Origin: Enterovirga aerilata
GTDB taxonomy: Bacteria; Pseudomonadota; Alphaproteobacteria; Rhizobiales; Beijerinckiaceae
Assembly (NCBI RefSeq): GCF_013044135.1
Contig: NZ_JABEPP010000004.1
Span: 248,001-312,000 of the forward strand
Direction: 5' to 3'
Length of the DNA: 64,000 bases
Position 1 is the stretch's first letter. The number at the start of each line of letters is the position of its first letter. The position numbers and the translations under genes are program-made. The notes below the pieces were generated by a model that made no database searches, was not told where the DNA came from, and saw only the letters and a list, made by a program, of their open reading frames with translations. Of this stretch, positions 15,918 through 24,865 are shown one piece after another.

Positions 15918-16748
15918 TCAGATGGTGAAGCCGCCCCCGCAGATCACGTATTGGCCCGAGATGAAGTTCGATTCGGGCGAGCAGAAAAGATAGACGGCAC
16001 CAGCCGCCTCTTCGGGCGTGCCGACCCGGCCCAGCGGGATCATCCGCTCCATCTGGCTCAGCAGGTCGGGGTTAACGCCGACCTTGATCTCCTTGTTCCC
16101 GACCGTGATCTTGTTGCCGCCGTCGGCGCTGCCCTCGGTCAGACGGGTGCGGATCGGTCCAAAGGCCACTGCGTTGACGTTCACTCTGTAGCGCCCCCAT
16201 TCCTTCGCCATCGTCCGGGTCATGCCCAGGATTCCGGCCTTGGCGGCGGAATAGTTGATCTGGCCGGCATTGCCTCCGGTGCCGGCGATCGAGGAGATGT
16301 TGACGACCTTGCGGAACACCTCCTTACCGGCCGCGGCCTCTTCCTTGGCCATGGCTGCGATCACCGGCTGTGCGGCGCGCAGGATCTTGAACGGGGCGGT
16401 CAGGTGCACGTCAATGATCGCGTGCCACTGCTCGTCTGTCATCTTCTGGACCACGCGGTCCCAAGTGTAGCCCGCGTTATTCACGATGATGTCGAGCCCG
16501 CCGAAGCTGTCGACCCCGGTCTGCACGAAACGTTCGGCGAAGCCGTCCTCGGTGACGCTGCCCGCGCAAACCACGGCTTCGCCGCCGGCGGTGCGGATTG
16601 CCTCGGCGGTTTCGTTGGCCGGGTCGGCGTCGAGATCGTTCACCACAACCCGCGCGCCTTCCGAAGCCAGCTTCAGCGCGATCTCGCGCCCGATGCCGCG
16701 GCCCGAACCTGAAACCAGAGCCACGCGGCCTTTGAGCTTCCCCGCCAT
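15918..16748 (-). CDS. SDR-family 3-hydroxyacyl-CoA dehydrogenase/3-oxoacyl reductase
   Basis: Classical short-chain dehydrogenase of 276 residues. It has the cofactor motif SGSGRGIGREIA with NDLDADP after strand 2 (an acidic residue favouring NAD), NNAG, and the catalytic Ser in VVNISSIAG with YSAAK. The C-terminus reads GQYVICGGGFTI. It is the last gene of the atuA-carboxylase-thiolase operon, 24 bases after the thiolase stop. A likely role is oxidation of a 3-hydroxyacyl-CoA to supply the neighbouring thiolase; assignment to a FabG-like reductase is the alternative. Confidence 0.88.
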   Translation of the reverse strand: MAGKLKGRVALVSGSGRGIGREIALKLASEGARVVVNDLDADPANETAEAIRTAGGEAVVCAGSVTEDGFAERFVQTGVDSFGGLDIIVNNAGYTWDRVVQKMTDEQWHAIIDVHLTAPFKILRAAQPVIAAMAKEEAAAGKEVFRKVVNISSIAGTGGNAGQINYSAAKAGILGMTRTMAKEWGRYRVNVNAVAFGPIRTRLTEGSADGGNKITVGNKEIKVGVNPDLLSQMERMIPLGRVGTPEEAAGAVYLFCSPESNFISGQYVICGGGFTI

Positions 16749-16772
16749 GTCGTCTCCTCCCGTTCGCCCGCC

Positions 16773-17957
16773 TCAGGCCTTTTCGTAAAGAGTCACCACA
16801 CAGGCACCACCCACTCCCAGATTGTGCTGAAGCGCCAGACGTGCGCCCTCGACTTGGCGGGCCCCGGCTGCGCCACGCAACTGCTGCACGAGCTCGGCGC
16901 ACTGCGCCAGGCCTGTCGCACCCAGCGGATGGCCCTTTGAAAGAAGCCCGCCCGAGGGGTTGGTGACATATTTGCCGCCATATGTGTTGTCGCCATCGTC
17001 GACGAGCTTCGCCGCCTCGCCGCGACCGCAGAGACCTAGCGCCTCATAGGTGATGAGCTCGTTGTGGGCGAAACAATCGTGCAGCTCGATCACGTCCACA
17101 TCGTCGGGGCCGATCCCGGCCGCCTCGTAGACCTGCTCGGCAGCCCGCCGCGCCATGGACGAGCCGACGACCTCGCGCATGTCATGGGCATTGAAGGTTT
17201 CGGGGCCATCGGTTGTCATTGCCTGTGCGGCTATTCGCACAGAAGTATCGAGGCGGTTCTTTTCCGCGAATTCCTTCGAGCAGATGATCGCGGCCGCCGC
17301 GCCGCAGGTGGGCGGGCAGGCCATCAGCTTCGTCATGACGCCCGGCCAGACCACCTGCGCCTGCAACACCTCCTCGGGCGTTACCTCCTGGCGAAACAGC
17401 GCAACCGGGTTCTTCGCCGCGTGACGGCTGGCCTTGGCGCGGATCTTGGCGAAGGTCTCAAGTGTTGTCCCGAATTCATCCATATGCGCCTTGCCCGCGC
17501 CGCCGAAATACCGCAGCGCAAGCGGAATATCGGCATTGCCCACCAGATCGTCGGTTTCCTCGTCAAAGGCTGCAAAAGGGCTGACCCGGTCGCTGAACAT
17601 CGCGCCGATGGCGCCGGGCTGCATCTGCTCGAACCCCAGAGCCAGAGCACAGTCCACCGCGCCGCTCTCGACCGCCTGGCGCGCCAGGAACAGCGCGGTC
17701 GAGCCGGTCGAGCAGTTGTTGTTGACGTTGATGACGGGTATCCCGGTCATCCCAACCCGATAGAGCGAGCGCTGGCCGCAGGTGCTGTCGCCATAGACAT
17801 AGCCGGCATAGGCCTGCTGCACCTTGTCATAGGCTAGGCCTGCATCCTCCAGCGCCGTGCGCGCGGCCTTCGCGGCCATCACGTCGTAGCTCTCAGATTT
17901 GCCAGGTTTCTGAAAGGGCACCATTCCGATACCTACGACATAGGCTTTGTCACTCAT
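16773..17957 (-). CDS. SCP2/SCPx-type thiolase (lipid-transfer-protein family acetyl-CoA acyltransferase)
   Basis: Thiolytic cleavage of a 3-oxoacyl-CoA, 394 residues. The nucleophilic cysteine is in VNNNCSTGSTAL near residue 85; the histidine motif ELHDCFAHNE and the C-terminal GHPLGATG are present. This SCP2-type subfamily typically handles branched or bulky chains such as sterol and bile-acid side chains. The ATG at 17957 is chosen because GGAGGAGA lies just upstream. It is 106 bases downstream of the carboxyltransferase gene at 18064 and directly precedes an SDR, completing a beta-oxidation step. Confidence 0.92.
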   Translation of the reverse strand: MSDKAYVVGIGMVPFQKPGKSESYDVMAAKAARTALEDAGLAYDKVQQAYAGYVYGDSTCGQRSLYRVGMTGIPVINVNNNCSTGSTALFLARQAVESGAVDCALALGFEQMQPGAIGAMFSDRVSPFAAFDEETDDLVGNADIPLALRYFGGAGKAHMDEFGTTLETFAKIRAKASRHAAKNPVALFRQEVTPEEVLQAQVVWPGVMTKLMACPPTCGAAAAIICSKEFAEKNRLDTSVRIAAQAMTTDGPETFNAHDMREVVGSSMARRAAEQVYEAAGIGPDDVDVIELHDCFAHNELITYEALGLCGRGEAAKLVDDGDNTYGGKYVTNPSGGLLSKGHPLGATGLAQCAELVQQLRGAAGARQVEGARLALQHNLGVGGACVVTLYEKA

Positions 17958-18063
17958 TGAAATCTCCTCCAATCACATGGGTGTCCGGCTGAGCAGCGAT
18001 TTCCAACAGCCGTCGCGACCAACAACTTCCTTCCGCGCTCCGGGCATCTGCCCAGCCGCACTG

Positions 18064-19671
18064 TCACATCCTGAAGACACCGTAATGCGGATCGTCAATC
18101 GGAGCATCAAGTGCGGCAGAGATCGACATCGCCAAAGCATTTCTGGTGTCGACTGGATCGAGAATGCCGTCGTCCCAAATCTCGGAGGTCGAGGTATAGG
18201 CCTCCACGTCGCGCTTGTAGCGCTCCAGCACCGGTTCTCGGATCGCGGCGATCTCCTCGTCGGTCAGTTCCAGGTCCTCGCGCTGCATCTGGCGAATCTT
18301 CACGTCGGCCATGGTGTTGGCGGCCTGTTCGGCACCCATAACGCCGATCTCGGCCTGCGGCCACATGAACAGCGTCCGCGCGTCCCAGGCCCGACCGCAC
18401 ATGCCGTAATTGCCGGCCCCGTAAGAGGCATTGGCGATCACCGTGAACTTCGGCACCACCGAGCCGCCCTGGGCCATCAGCATCTTTGCTCCGTCCTTGG
18501 TGATTCCGCGTTCCTCGTATTCGCGGCCGACCATGAAGCCGGTGATGTTCTGGAAGAAGATCAGCGGCGTGTGGTTCTGATTGCAGAGCTGGATGAAATG
18601 CGCAGCCTTGAGCGAGCTGTCGTTGAACAACACGCCATTATTGGCCAAAATCCCGACCTTGAAGCCCCAGATATGGGCGAAGCCGCAGACCAGGGTCGTG
18701 CCATAGTGGGGCTGATATTCGTGGAATCGTGACCCGTCCACGATGCGCGCGATCACCTCGCGCATGTCGAACTGGGTCTTGCGGTCCTTCGGAATGATGC
18801 CGTAGAGCTCCTGCGGGTCGTAGAAGGGCTCTTCGATCGGCGCGGTCTCGATCACCGCTTTCTGGGACCGCTTCCACTGACTCACGATTTCGCGAGCGAG
18901 CGCGAAGGCCTGCGCCTCGCTGGCGGCGCGGTAATCGCCGGTGCCCGACACGCTGGTATGCATGATCGCGCCACCCAGTTCCTGGACGCCAACCTCCTCA
19001 CCGGTCGCCGCCTTCACGAGAGGCGGGCCGCCGAGAAAGATCGCGCCGGTGCCTTCGACGATGATGTTGTAGTCGCTCAGCGCCGGGACATAGGCACCGC
19101 CCGCGGTGCAATGCCCGCCGACGATAGCCAGCTGAGGCACGTTCATCCGGCTCAGGATCGTCTGGTTGCGGAACACCCGGCCACCGAGATAGCGGTCGGG
19201 AAAGACGCCGTGTTGGAGCGGCAGGAAGCCGCCCGCGCTGTCACATATGTGCACGACCGGCAGGCGGTTCTCGATGGCGATATCGAGGAGCCGCACGATC
19301 TTCTTCACGGTCAGCGGATACCAGGCGCCGCCCTTGACGCTTGCGTCATTGGCGTGGATCGCCACCTCACGCCCCTGCACGATGCCGATGCCCGTCACCA
19401 CACCCGCACCAGGCACCGTGCCGTCATATGCGCGGCAGGCAGCGAGCGTGGAAAACTCCAGAAACGGCGTGCCGGGATCGAGCAGCATCTCGAGCCGCTC
19501 GCGCACGGTCAGCTTGTTCTGCCGCGCCAGACGGTCGAGATCGCGCTGCGGGCGTTCGTAGCGGGCGGCGTGCTGGCGCGCATGAAATTCTTTCAGCCGC
19601 CCGGTCATGGCGGCGTAGTTTTCCCTGTACTCGACGGCGTTGACATCGATCCGGCTCTGGATCCGGCGCAT
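18064..19671 (-). CDS. Acyl-CoA carboxylase beta subunit (second system)
   Basis: Carboxyltransferase subunit of 535 residues with RQNKLTVRERLEMLLDPGTPFLE, GIGIVQGREVAIHANDASVKGG and PVVHICDSAGGFLP in the N-half, and FFQNITGFMVGREYEERG plus ASYGAGNYGMCGRAW in the C-half. The ATG at 19671 lies one base after the BCCP stop codon, so the two are translationally coupled. The subunit belongs with the separate biotin carboxylase (20176-21645) and BCCP (19673-20176). Presence of AtuA in the same operon makes a geranyl-CoA-carboxylase-like role attractive but unproven. Confidence 0.92.
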   Translation of the reverse strand: MRRIQSRIDVNAVEYRENYAAMTGRLKEFHARQHAARYERPQRDLDRLARQNKLTVRERLEMLLDPGTPFLEFSTLAACRAYDGTVPGAGVVTGIGIVQGREVAIHANDASVKGGAWYPLTVKKIVRLLDIAIENRLPVVHICDSAGGFLPLQHGVFPDRYLGGRVFRNQTILSRMNVPQLAIVGGHCTAGGAYVPALSDYNIIVEGTGAIFLGGPPLVKAATGEEVGVQELGGAIMHTSVSGTGDYRAASEAQAFALAREIVSQWKRSQKAVIETAPIEEPFYDPQELYGIIPKDRKTQFDMREVIARIVDGSRFHEYQPHYGTTLVCGFAHIWGFKVGILANNGVLFNDSSLKAAHFIQLCNQNHTPLIFFQNITGFMVGREYEERGITKDGAKMLMAQGGSVVPKFTVIANASYGAGNYGMCGRAWDARTLFMWPQAEIGVMGAEQAANTMADVKIRQMQREDLELTDEEIAAIREPVLERYKRDVEAYTSTSEIWDDGILDPVDTRNALAMSISAALDAPIDDPHYGVFRM

Positions 19672-19672
19672 C

Positions 19673-20176
19673 TTATTCCTCCTCGGGCGCAAGGCGCGCC
19701 AGAACGTCCTTGAGACCGAAGCCTTCGCCGGGCGCAAACGGAACTTCGGCTACCACGCCGTCGCGGGGCGCGCTTAGCGTGGTCTCGAGCTTCATGCTCT
19801 CGATCACGAGGAGCGTCTGGCCCTTTTCGACGCGGTCGCCGGGTCCAACCGTGACCGAGACAACGACCCCCGGCATCGGGGCCACGATACTGTCCTGGCC
19901 GGCACCTGCGCCGCCCTCAACCAGCCGGTCCGCCGGATCGGTGCGCCTGATCTCGTAGGCGCGGCCGTACAGATGGATGAATGTCGCCGTCTCGCTCACC
20001 GCCAGACGCAGCGGGATGCTCCGCCCCTCGAGCTCCAGCACGTAAGCGCCCCTGCCCTGAGAGCAAGTCAGGGCGCAGGGTACGGCCCGATCCCGAGCGT
20101 GCACGACATATCCTTTGCCGGTATGGGCGAGCCACACCGGAATTTGCTCGCCGCCGATCTCGAGTAACCGCCGCAT
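19673..20176 (-). CDS. Biotin carboxyl carrier protein (stand-alone, with BT-like N-terminal region)
   Basis: Carries the carboxybiotin between biotin carboxylase and carboxyltransferase. The protein has 167 residues. An N-terminal beta-rich part of about 90 residues resembles the linker or BT region normally fused in alpha subunits. It is followed by a biotinyl domain with PMPGVVVSVTVGPGDRVEKG and the biotin site ESMKLE, making Lys129 the modified residue. The start overlaps the biotin carboxylase stop by ATGA. Together the two proteins equal one split alpha subunit, unlike the two other carboxylases in the window, whose alpha subunits are single 671-residue chains. Confidence 0.9.
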   Translation of the reverse strand: MRRLLEIGGEQIPVWLAHTGKGYVVHARDRAVPCALTCSQGRGAYVLELEGRSIPLRLAVSETATFIHLYGRAYEIRRTDPADRLVEGGAGAGQDSIVAPMPGVVVSVTVGPGDRVEKGQTLLVIESMKLETTLSAPRDGVVAEVPFAPGEGFGLKDVLARLAPEEE

Positions 20177-21645
20177 CAGTTTCTCCAGGCGCCCATCAGC
20201 CGGTGCATCTCGGGTATCTCGTCGACCGCGCGGACAAGCCGGCCGTCCGACAAGGCCGTTGCGGCCACAAGGATATCGGTAACGTCCTCACCGCGCGCGG
20301 TCAGCACTGCTGCCTCTTCGGCGAGAAACCCGGTCGAGACGTCGCCCGAGAGGAAGCGCGGATGTGCCAGAATCGCATCGAGATAGCCGGTATTGGTGGT
20401 CACACCCAGGATCACGTAACCCTGTACCGCAGCCCGCGCACGCGCGATGGCGCCGGCGCGATCAGAGCCATGGACGATGAGCTTGGCAAGCATCGGGTCG
20501 AAATCGGTCGTCACCTTGCCGCCTTCCAGAATGCCGCTATCTACACGAACGCCCGCGCCCTGCGGCTCTTCCACCAGAAGCACCTCGCCGATGGCCGGCC
20601 GGAAATCGGCGAATGCGTCCTCCGCACAGATGCGCAACTCGATGGCGTGACCGGTCTGGCGAATTTCCGCCTGGGCGTGGCTGAGTCCCCCACCGGCAGC
20701 GATGCGTAGTTGTTCAGCCACGAGGTCGATGCCGGTCACCATTTCCGTCACCGGATGTTCGACCTGCAGGCGAGTATTCATCTCAAGAAAATAGAATGCG
20801 CCGTCCGGCGCATAGATGAACTCCACCGTACCCGCGCCGCGATAGTTCACCGCGCGCGCGATCCCGGCGGCGGTCTCGCAAATCTCGGTCCGCTGCTCAG
20901 GGCTCAGCGCCGGCGAGGGCGTCTCCTCGATGATCTTCTGGAACCGGCGTTGGATCGAGCATTCGCGCTCCCAGCAGTGCACGACATTGCCGCAGCCATC
21001 GCCCATCACTTGTACCTCGATGTGGCGCGGGCGCTCGATATAGCGCTCCACGAACAGCCGTCCGTCGCCGAAATAGCGCTTGCCCTCGCGCCGCGCGGTC
21101 TCGATCTCCGCCTCGAGCGCGGCATCTTCGCGCACCACGCGCATTCCTTTGCCGCCGCCGCCGGCGGAGGGCTTGATCAGGAGCGGATAGCCGACGGCAC
21201 GGGCGCGCTCGACGAAACTCGCCGGATCGTCATCCTCGATCGCGGCAGGCGCCACCGGGAATCCGCGTTCCGCGACGAAGGCGCGGGCGCGCACCTTGTC
21301 GCCCATCAGGTCGATCACGTCCTCGGTGGGCCCGACAAATGTTATGCCGGCGGCGTTCAGCGCCCTCACGAAGGCGGCGTTTTCTGCGAGAAAGCCATAA
21401 CCGGGATGCACCGCATCCGCACCGACCCGCAGGGCTGCCGCAACGATCTGGTCGATATCCAGATAGGCCGCGACCGGCGTCGGGCCGTCGATCTCAACGA
21501 TCTTGTCCGCGATGAGGTGCGCGGGGCCGGGCTGTTCGTTCGCATGCCGCAGAACGGAAGTTGCAATGCCCTGCGTCCGCGCGGTGCGCAGGATCCGCGC
21601 GGCGACTTCCCCGCGATTTGCGACGAGAAGCTTCTGGATAGGCAT
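20176..21645 (-). CDS. Biotin carboxylase subunit (second system, split)
   Basis: ATP-grasp biotin carboxylase of 489 residues lacking a biotinyl domain. Motifs seen are KLLVANRGEVAARILR, HPGYGFLAENAAF, the glycine loop PSAGGGGKGMRVV, ECSIQRRFQKIIEE and EMNTRLQVEHPVTEMVTG. The ATG at 21645 (MPIQKLL) has AGGGG upstream. An ATG at 21663 would add six residues and would form an ATGA overlap with the frame-corrected stop of atuA. The BCCP it needs is the next gene, overlapping by 3 bases. Confidence 0.92.
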   Translation of the reverse strand: MPIQKLLVANRGEVAARILRTARTQGIATSVLRHANEQPGPAHLIADKIVEIDGPTPVAAYLDIDQIVAAALRVGADAVHPGYGFLAENAAFVRALNAAGITFVGPTEDVIDLMGDKVRARAFVAERGFPVAPAAIEDDDPASFVERARAVGYPLLIKPSAGGGGKGMRVVREDAALEAEIETARREGKRYFGDGRLFVERYIERPRHIEVQVMGDGCGNVVHCWERECSIQRRFQKIIEETPSPALSPEQRTEICETAAGIARAVNYRGAGTVEFIYAPDGAFYFLEMNTRLQVEHPVTEMVTGIDLVAEQLRIAAGGGLSHAQAEIRQTGHAIELRICAEDAFADFRPAIGEVLLVEEPQGAGVRVDSGILEGGKVTTDFDPMLAKLIVHGSDRAGAIARARAAVQGYVILGVTTNTGYLDAILAHPRFLSGDVSTGFLAEEAAVLTARGEDVTDILVAATALSDGRLVRAVDEIPEMHRLMGAWRN

Positions 21646-21659
21646 GCCTGGTTCGCCCC

Positions 21660-23458
21660 TCATGCCGCCTGCTGCGCCGACAATCCGTGGCGCGCGGCAA
21701 GCTCGGCCGGCACGGACACCCCGATGTCCAGCAGGATCTGCCCATAGCCTTGCCCTGGGGATCGATGCGGACAGAGGCGATGCCGCCGCCGCCGAGGGAG
21801 TCGTGCAGCAGGAAGTTCAGCGCATGAATGCCGGGCAGCTCGAACCGCTCGACCGGTCCGTTGCAGACATGCACGAAATACTTCTTCACCCGCTCCTCGG
21901 TCAGAGCGGCGCGGATCCAGGGCAGGTAGTCAGGCTTGCGCGCGATCACGCCGATATTGGCGATGTTGCCCTTGTCGCCCGAGCGTGCCCAGGCCAGCGC
22001 CACGAGCGGCACCGTCACCGAATCGGGGCCCGGATTGCCCGCCTCGCCGCGATGCAGCTTGGGCGCGGGAAGCCTCACCGCCTCCGTCGCTACCTTTACC
22101 GGCACCGTCTCGCCGTCCACCTCTACAATGACGGGCGTGTCGGCTTTAGGATGCAGGAACGAGAAAAGCCGCACGACCGGCTGCACCTTTGGCCGGCCTG
22201 CGAAGAAGCCGGTGAGCCCCTGCGCGGAGGAGACCGCCATCGGCGCGATTTCACCGGCGAAGATGTTCAGCGCGGCGCGGTCGTCATGAACCGCGCCGAT
22301 CTTCAGCACCACCTCGCGCGTGCGGGCGCGGGCGTTTGCCCCATAGGCCGCCTCCGCACCCAGCACCTCCACGCTGACCTGCCAAAAATCACCGAGGTTG
22401 CGGCCGCGGAAAATACGGCGGCAGCGGGTCAGGATCGCCTCGGCCACACGTTCGGCCTTGGCGGGGGCCTCGATCGCGGCCAGCGTCAGCGTGGTGATCG
22501 CCCGCCAGCCGTCGGCATGGGTGGCCGACACCTTGTAGCTGTCGGTGCGTCCCAGCCCCCGCGCGCCCTTCACCATCACCCGGTCGGGCCCCACCTGCTC
22601 CAGTGTCACCTGCGACCAGTCGCAGATCACATCGGGCAGGATGTAGCGCTGCGGATCGCCGATTTCGTAGAGCATCTGCTCGCCGACCGAGGCCGGCACC
22701 ACCAGCCCGCCGGTATCGGGGGTCTTGGTCATGATGAAGCTGCCGTCTTCCGACACTTCGACGATCGGCATCCCCATATCGTCCCAGCCTGGCACCTCCC
22801 GCCAGTCGGTAAAATTGCCGCCCGTGCCCTGCGGGCCGCATTCGATCAGATGGCCCGCAAGCGAACCCTGGGAGAGCCGGTCCCAGGCCTCGTCGCCCCA
22901 GCCAAATTCATGCATCAGCGGCCCAAGCGCTACCGCACTGTCAGCGCAGCGGCCGGTCACCACGATATCGGTACCCGCAGCGAGGGCGGCCGCAATCGGT
23001 CGCGCGCCGAGATAGGCGTTCATGCTCATCGGCTTGGCCGGGAAAGGCGCGCCCGAAAACATCTCGGTCACGCCGCGGGCGCGCAGTTCGTCCGACCGGT
23101 CCAGCAGATCATCACCCAGCACCGCACCTATGCTGATCTTGATGCCGGCCGCCTCCGCCGCCTTGGCCAGCGCCTCGCGGCAGCCGCGCGGATTGACCCC
23201 GCCGGCATTCGCGACAACCTTGATCCCCTTGCGCTTGAGCTCAGGCAAATAAGGCGCAACTGCTTGGACAAAGTCCGGGGCATAACCCGCTTCCGGTGAC
23301 TTCGCCCGCGCCCGCGCAAGCAGCGACATCGTGATCTCGGCAAGATAGTCGAAGACCAGATAATCGATGTCGCCCTTCGTCACCAGTTGGCCAACCGCCT
23401 CGGGCGTGTCGCCCCAGAACCCCGAGGCGCAGCCGATGCGCACAGTTCGCCCAGTCAT
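21660..23458 (-). pseudogene. atuA: AtuA-family protein (DUF1446), frameshifted near the C-terminus
   Basis: Homologue of AtuA, which heads the acyclic terpene (citronellol) utilisation cluster of Pseudomonas; its exact reaction was not assigned as far as I know. The N-terminal DUF1446 part runs from RIGCASGFWGDTPEA through GAPFPAKPMSMNAYLGARP, and the C-terminal part includes LAWARSGDKGNIANIGVIARKP and HDSLGGGGIASVRIDPQGK. At about 21746-21749 one base seems missing. The frame runs on as AMGRSCW, but in the next frame the family-typical ending YGQILLDIGVSVPAELAARH follows and stops at 21660, exactly overlapping the next gene. Read without correction the frame continues to 21494. The ATG at 23458 follows GGGAGG. 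It is either a genuine lesion or a sequencing error. Confidence 0.85.
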
Positions 23459-23576
23459 CGCAACCTCCCTGTCGCCCCGTCCATTCGGGTGGACGCCGAT
23501 GGCAAGCTTCCCGTCTTTCCTCCCAAGCGCATGCCCAAAAAAGACACACGCAGCTCGACACCACTTGAAACGTTTT

Positions 23577-23590
23577 CTAACATATGTTTG
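23577..23590. promoter_or_regulatory. TetR-type operator, site 4
   Basis: CTAACATATGTTTG matches the consensus with one mismatch in the right arm. It lies in the divergent promoter region between atuA (leftward) and the acyl-CoA dehydrogenase at 23636 (rightward), so a single site could control both operons. Confidence 0.7.
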
Positions 23591-23635
23591 ATTCCGATCA
23601 ATAGGCAAGTTGCGCAGCCATCGGGAGGATCAAAG

Positions 23636-24850
23636 ATGAACGTCCAGGCTGGGCCAGGCATGGCCGCGCTCGCGGCCATAAAGGCCAACTATTCGCTGAC
23701 GCCCGAACAACGGCAGATCGTGGATCACGTGGATCGGGTTGCGCGCGAGATTCTTCATCCATTGCAAGAGAAGATGGATGCGGAAGAATGGTGGCCCGAG
23801 GATTTGTTTCGGCAGATGGGCGAGCTCGGGCTGCTGGGCATTACCGCGCCCGAGGAGCTGGGCGGCAGCGGCCAGAACGAATTTACCCAGGCCCTGGTGT
23901 CAGAGACCATCTCGAAATGGAACCCGGCAGTCGGCCTTTCGCACGGCGCGCACGACAATCTGTGCCTCAACAACATCCTCAGGAACGGCTCGGATGAGCA
24001 GGTGCGGAAATACGTTCCCGGCCTGTGCTCGGGCGAGCTGGTCGGCGCACTTGGGCTGACCGAGCCCGGCGCGGGTTCGGACGCGCTGGGCTCGATGGCC
24101 ACCAGCGCTGTGCGCGACGGCAATGATTATGTGATCAACGGCTCGAAGATCTACATCACCAACGGCCCGATCGCGGATGTCATCCTGGTTTACGCAAAAA
24201 CCGATAAGGCGAAGGGCGCCAAGGGCATCTCGGCTTTCATCGTGGAGACCGACAATCCCGGCTTCAAGGTGGCACAGAAGCTCGACAAGATGGGCTTCCG
24301 TGGCTCGCCCACGGGCGAGCTGGTGTTCGAGGACTGCCGCGTGCCCGCCTCGGCCATGATCGGGGCCGAGAACAGCGGCGTTTCGGTCGTGATGAGTGGG
24401 CTCGACCTGGAGCGGGCGATGGTCGCTTCGGTTTGCGTGGGGATGGCCGAAAGGGCTCTGGAGCTGGCGCTCGACTACGCCAGGATCCGCGAACAGTTCG
24501 GCAAGCCGATCGCCAGCTTTCAGATGGTGCAGTCGAAGCTCGCGGAAATCTATGTCGAGGTCGAAACCGCACGCGCCTTCGGCTATCGCGCGCTCGCGGC
24601 TTGCGTCGGCCTGCCCAAGGGCGCCGGTGGACGCGGCGAAATCCATAAGCTCACCGCCGCCGCCTGCCTTTACGCTGGCGAAGCTTTCAACAAGGCCGTG
24701 ACCGAAGCGTGCCATATCCATGGCGGCTCGGGCTACATGCAGGATACCGAGATCAACCGGCTCTACCGCGCCAACAAGCTGCTGGAAATCGGTGCAGGCA
24801 CCAGCGAGGTGCGAAAAATTATCATTGCCGAAGAACTGCTACGCGCCTAA
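23636..24850 (+). CDS. Isovaleryl-CoA dehydrogenase-type acyl-CoA dehydrogenase (copy 1)
   Basis: Flavin-dependent acyl-CoA dehydrogenase of 404 residues. It has GITAPEELGGSGQNEF, the flavin-site LTEPGAGSDALGSM and GSKIYITNG. The base characteristic of isovaleryl-CoA dehydrogenase is present in GLDLERAMV. The C-terminal IGAGTSEVRK is also isovaleryl-type, lacking the medium-chain Glu. The start ATG at 23636 follows GGGAGGATC. It heads the rightward operon and is a close tandem paralogue of the next gene (15 bases apart). Substrates are probably short or methyl-branched acyl-CoAs such as isovaleryl- or citronellyl-type CoA. Confidence 0.93.
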   Translation: MNVQAGPGMAALAAIKANYSLTPEQRQIVDHVDRVAREILHPLQEKMDAEEWWPEDLFRQMGELGLLGITAPEELGGSGQNEFTQALVSETISKWNPAVGLSHGAHDNLCLNNILRNGSDEQVRKYVPGLCSGELVGALGLTEPGAGSDALGSMATSAVRDGNDYVINGSKIYITNGPIADVILVYAKTDKAKGAKGISAFIVETDNPGFKVAQKLDKMGFRGSPTGELVFEDCRVPASAMIGAENSGVSVVMSGLDLERAMVASVCVGMAERALELALDYARIREQFGKPIASFQMVQSKLAEIYVEVETARAFGYRALAACVGLPKGAGGRGEIHKLTAAACLYAGEAFNKAVTEACHIHGGSGYMQDTEINRLYRANKLLEIGAGTSEVRKIIIAEELLRA

Positions 24851-24865
24851 GCGAGGACACCAGCT

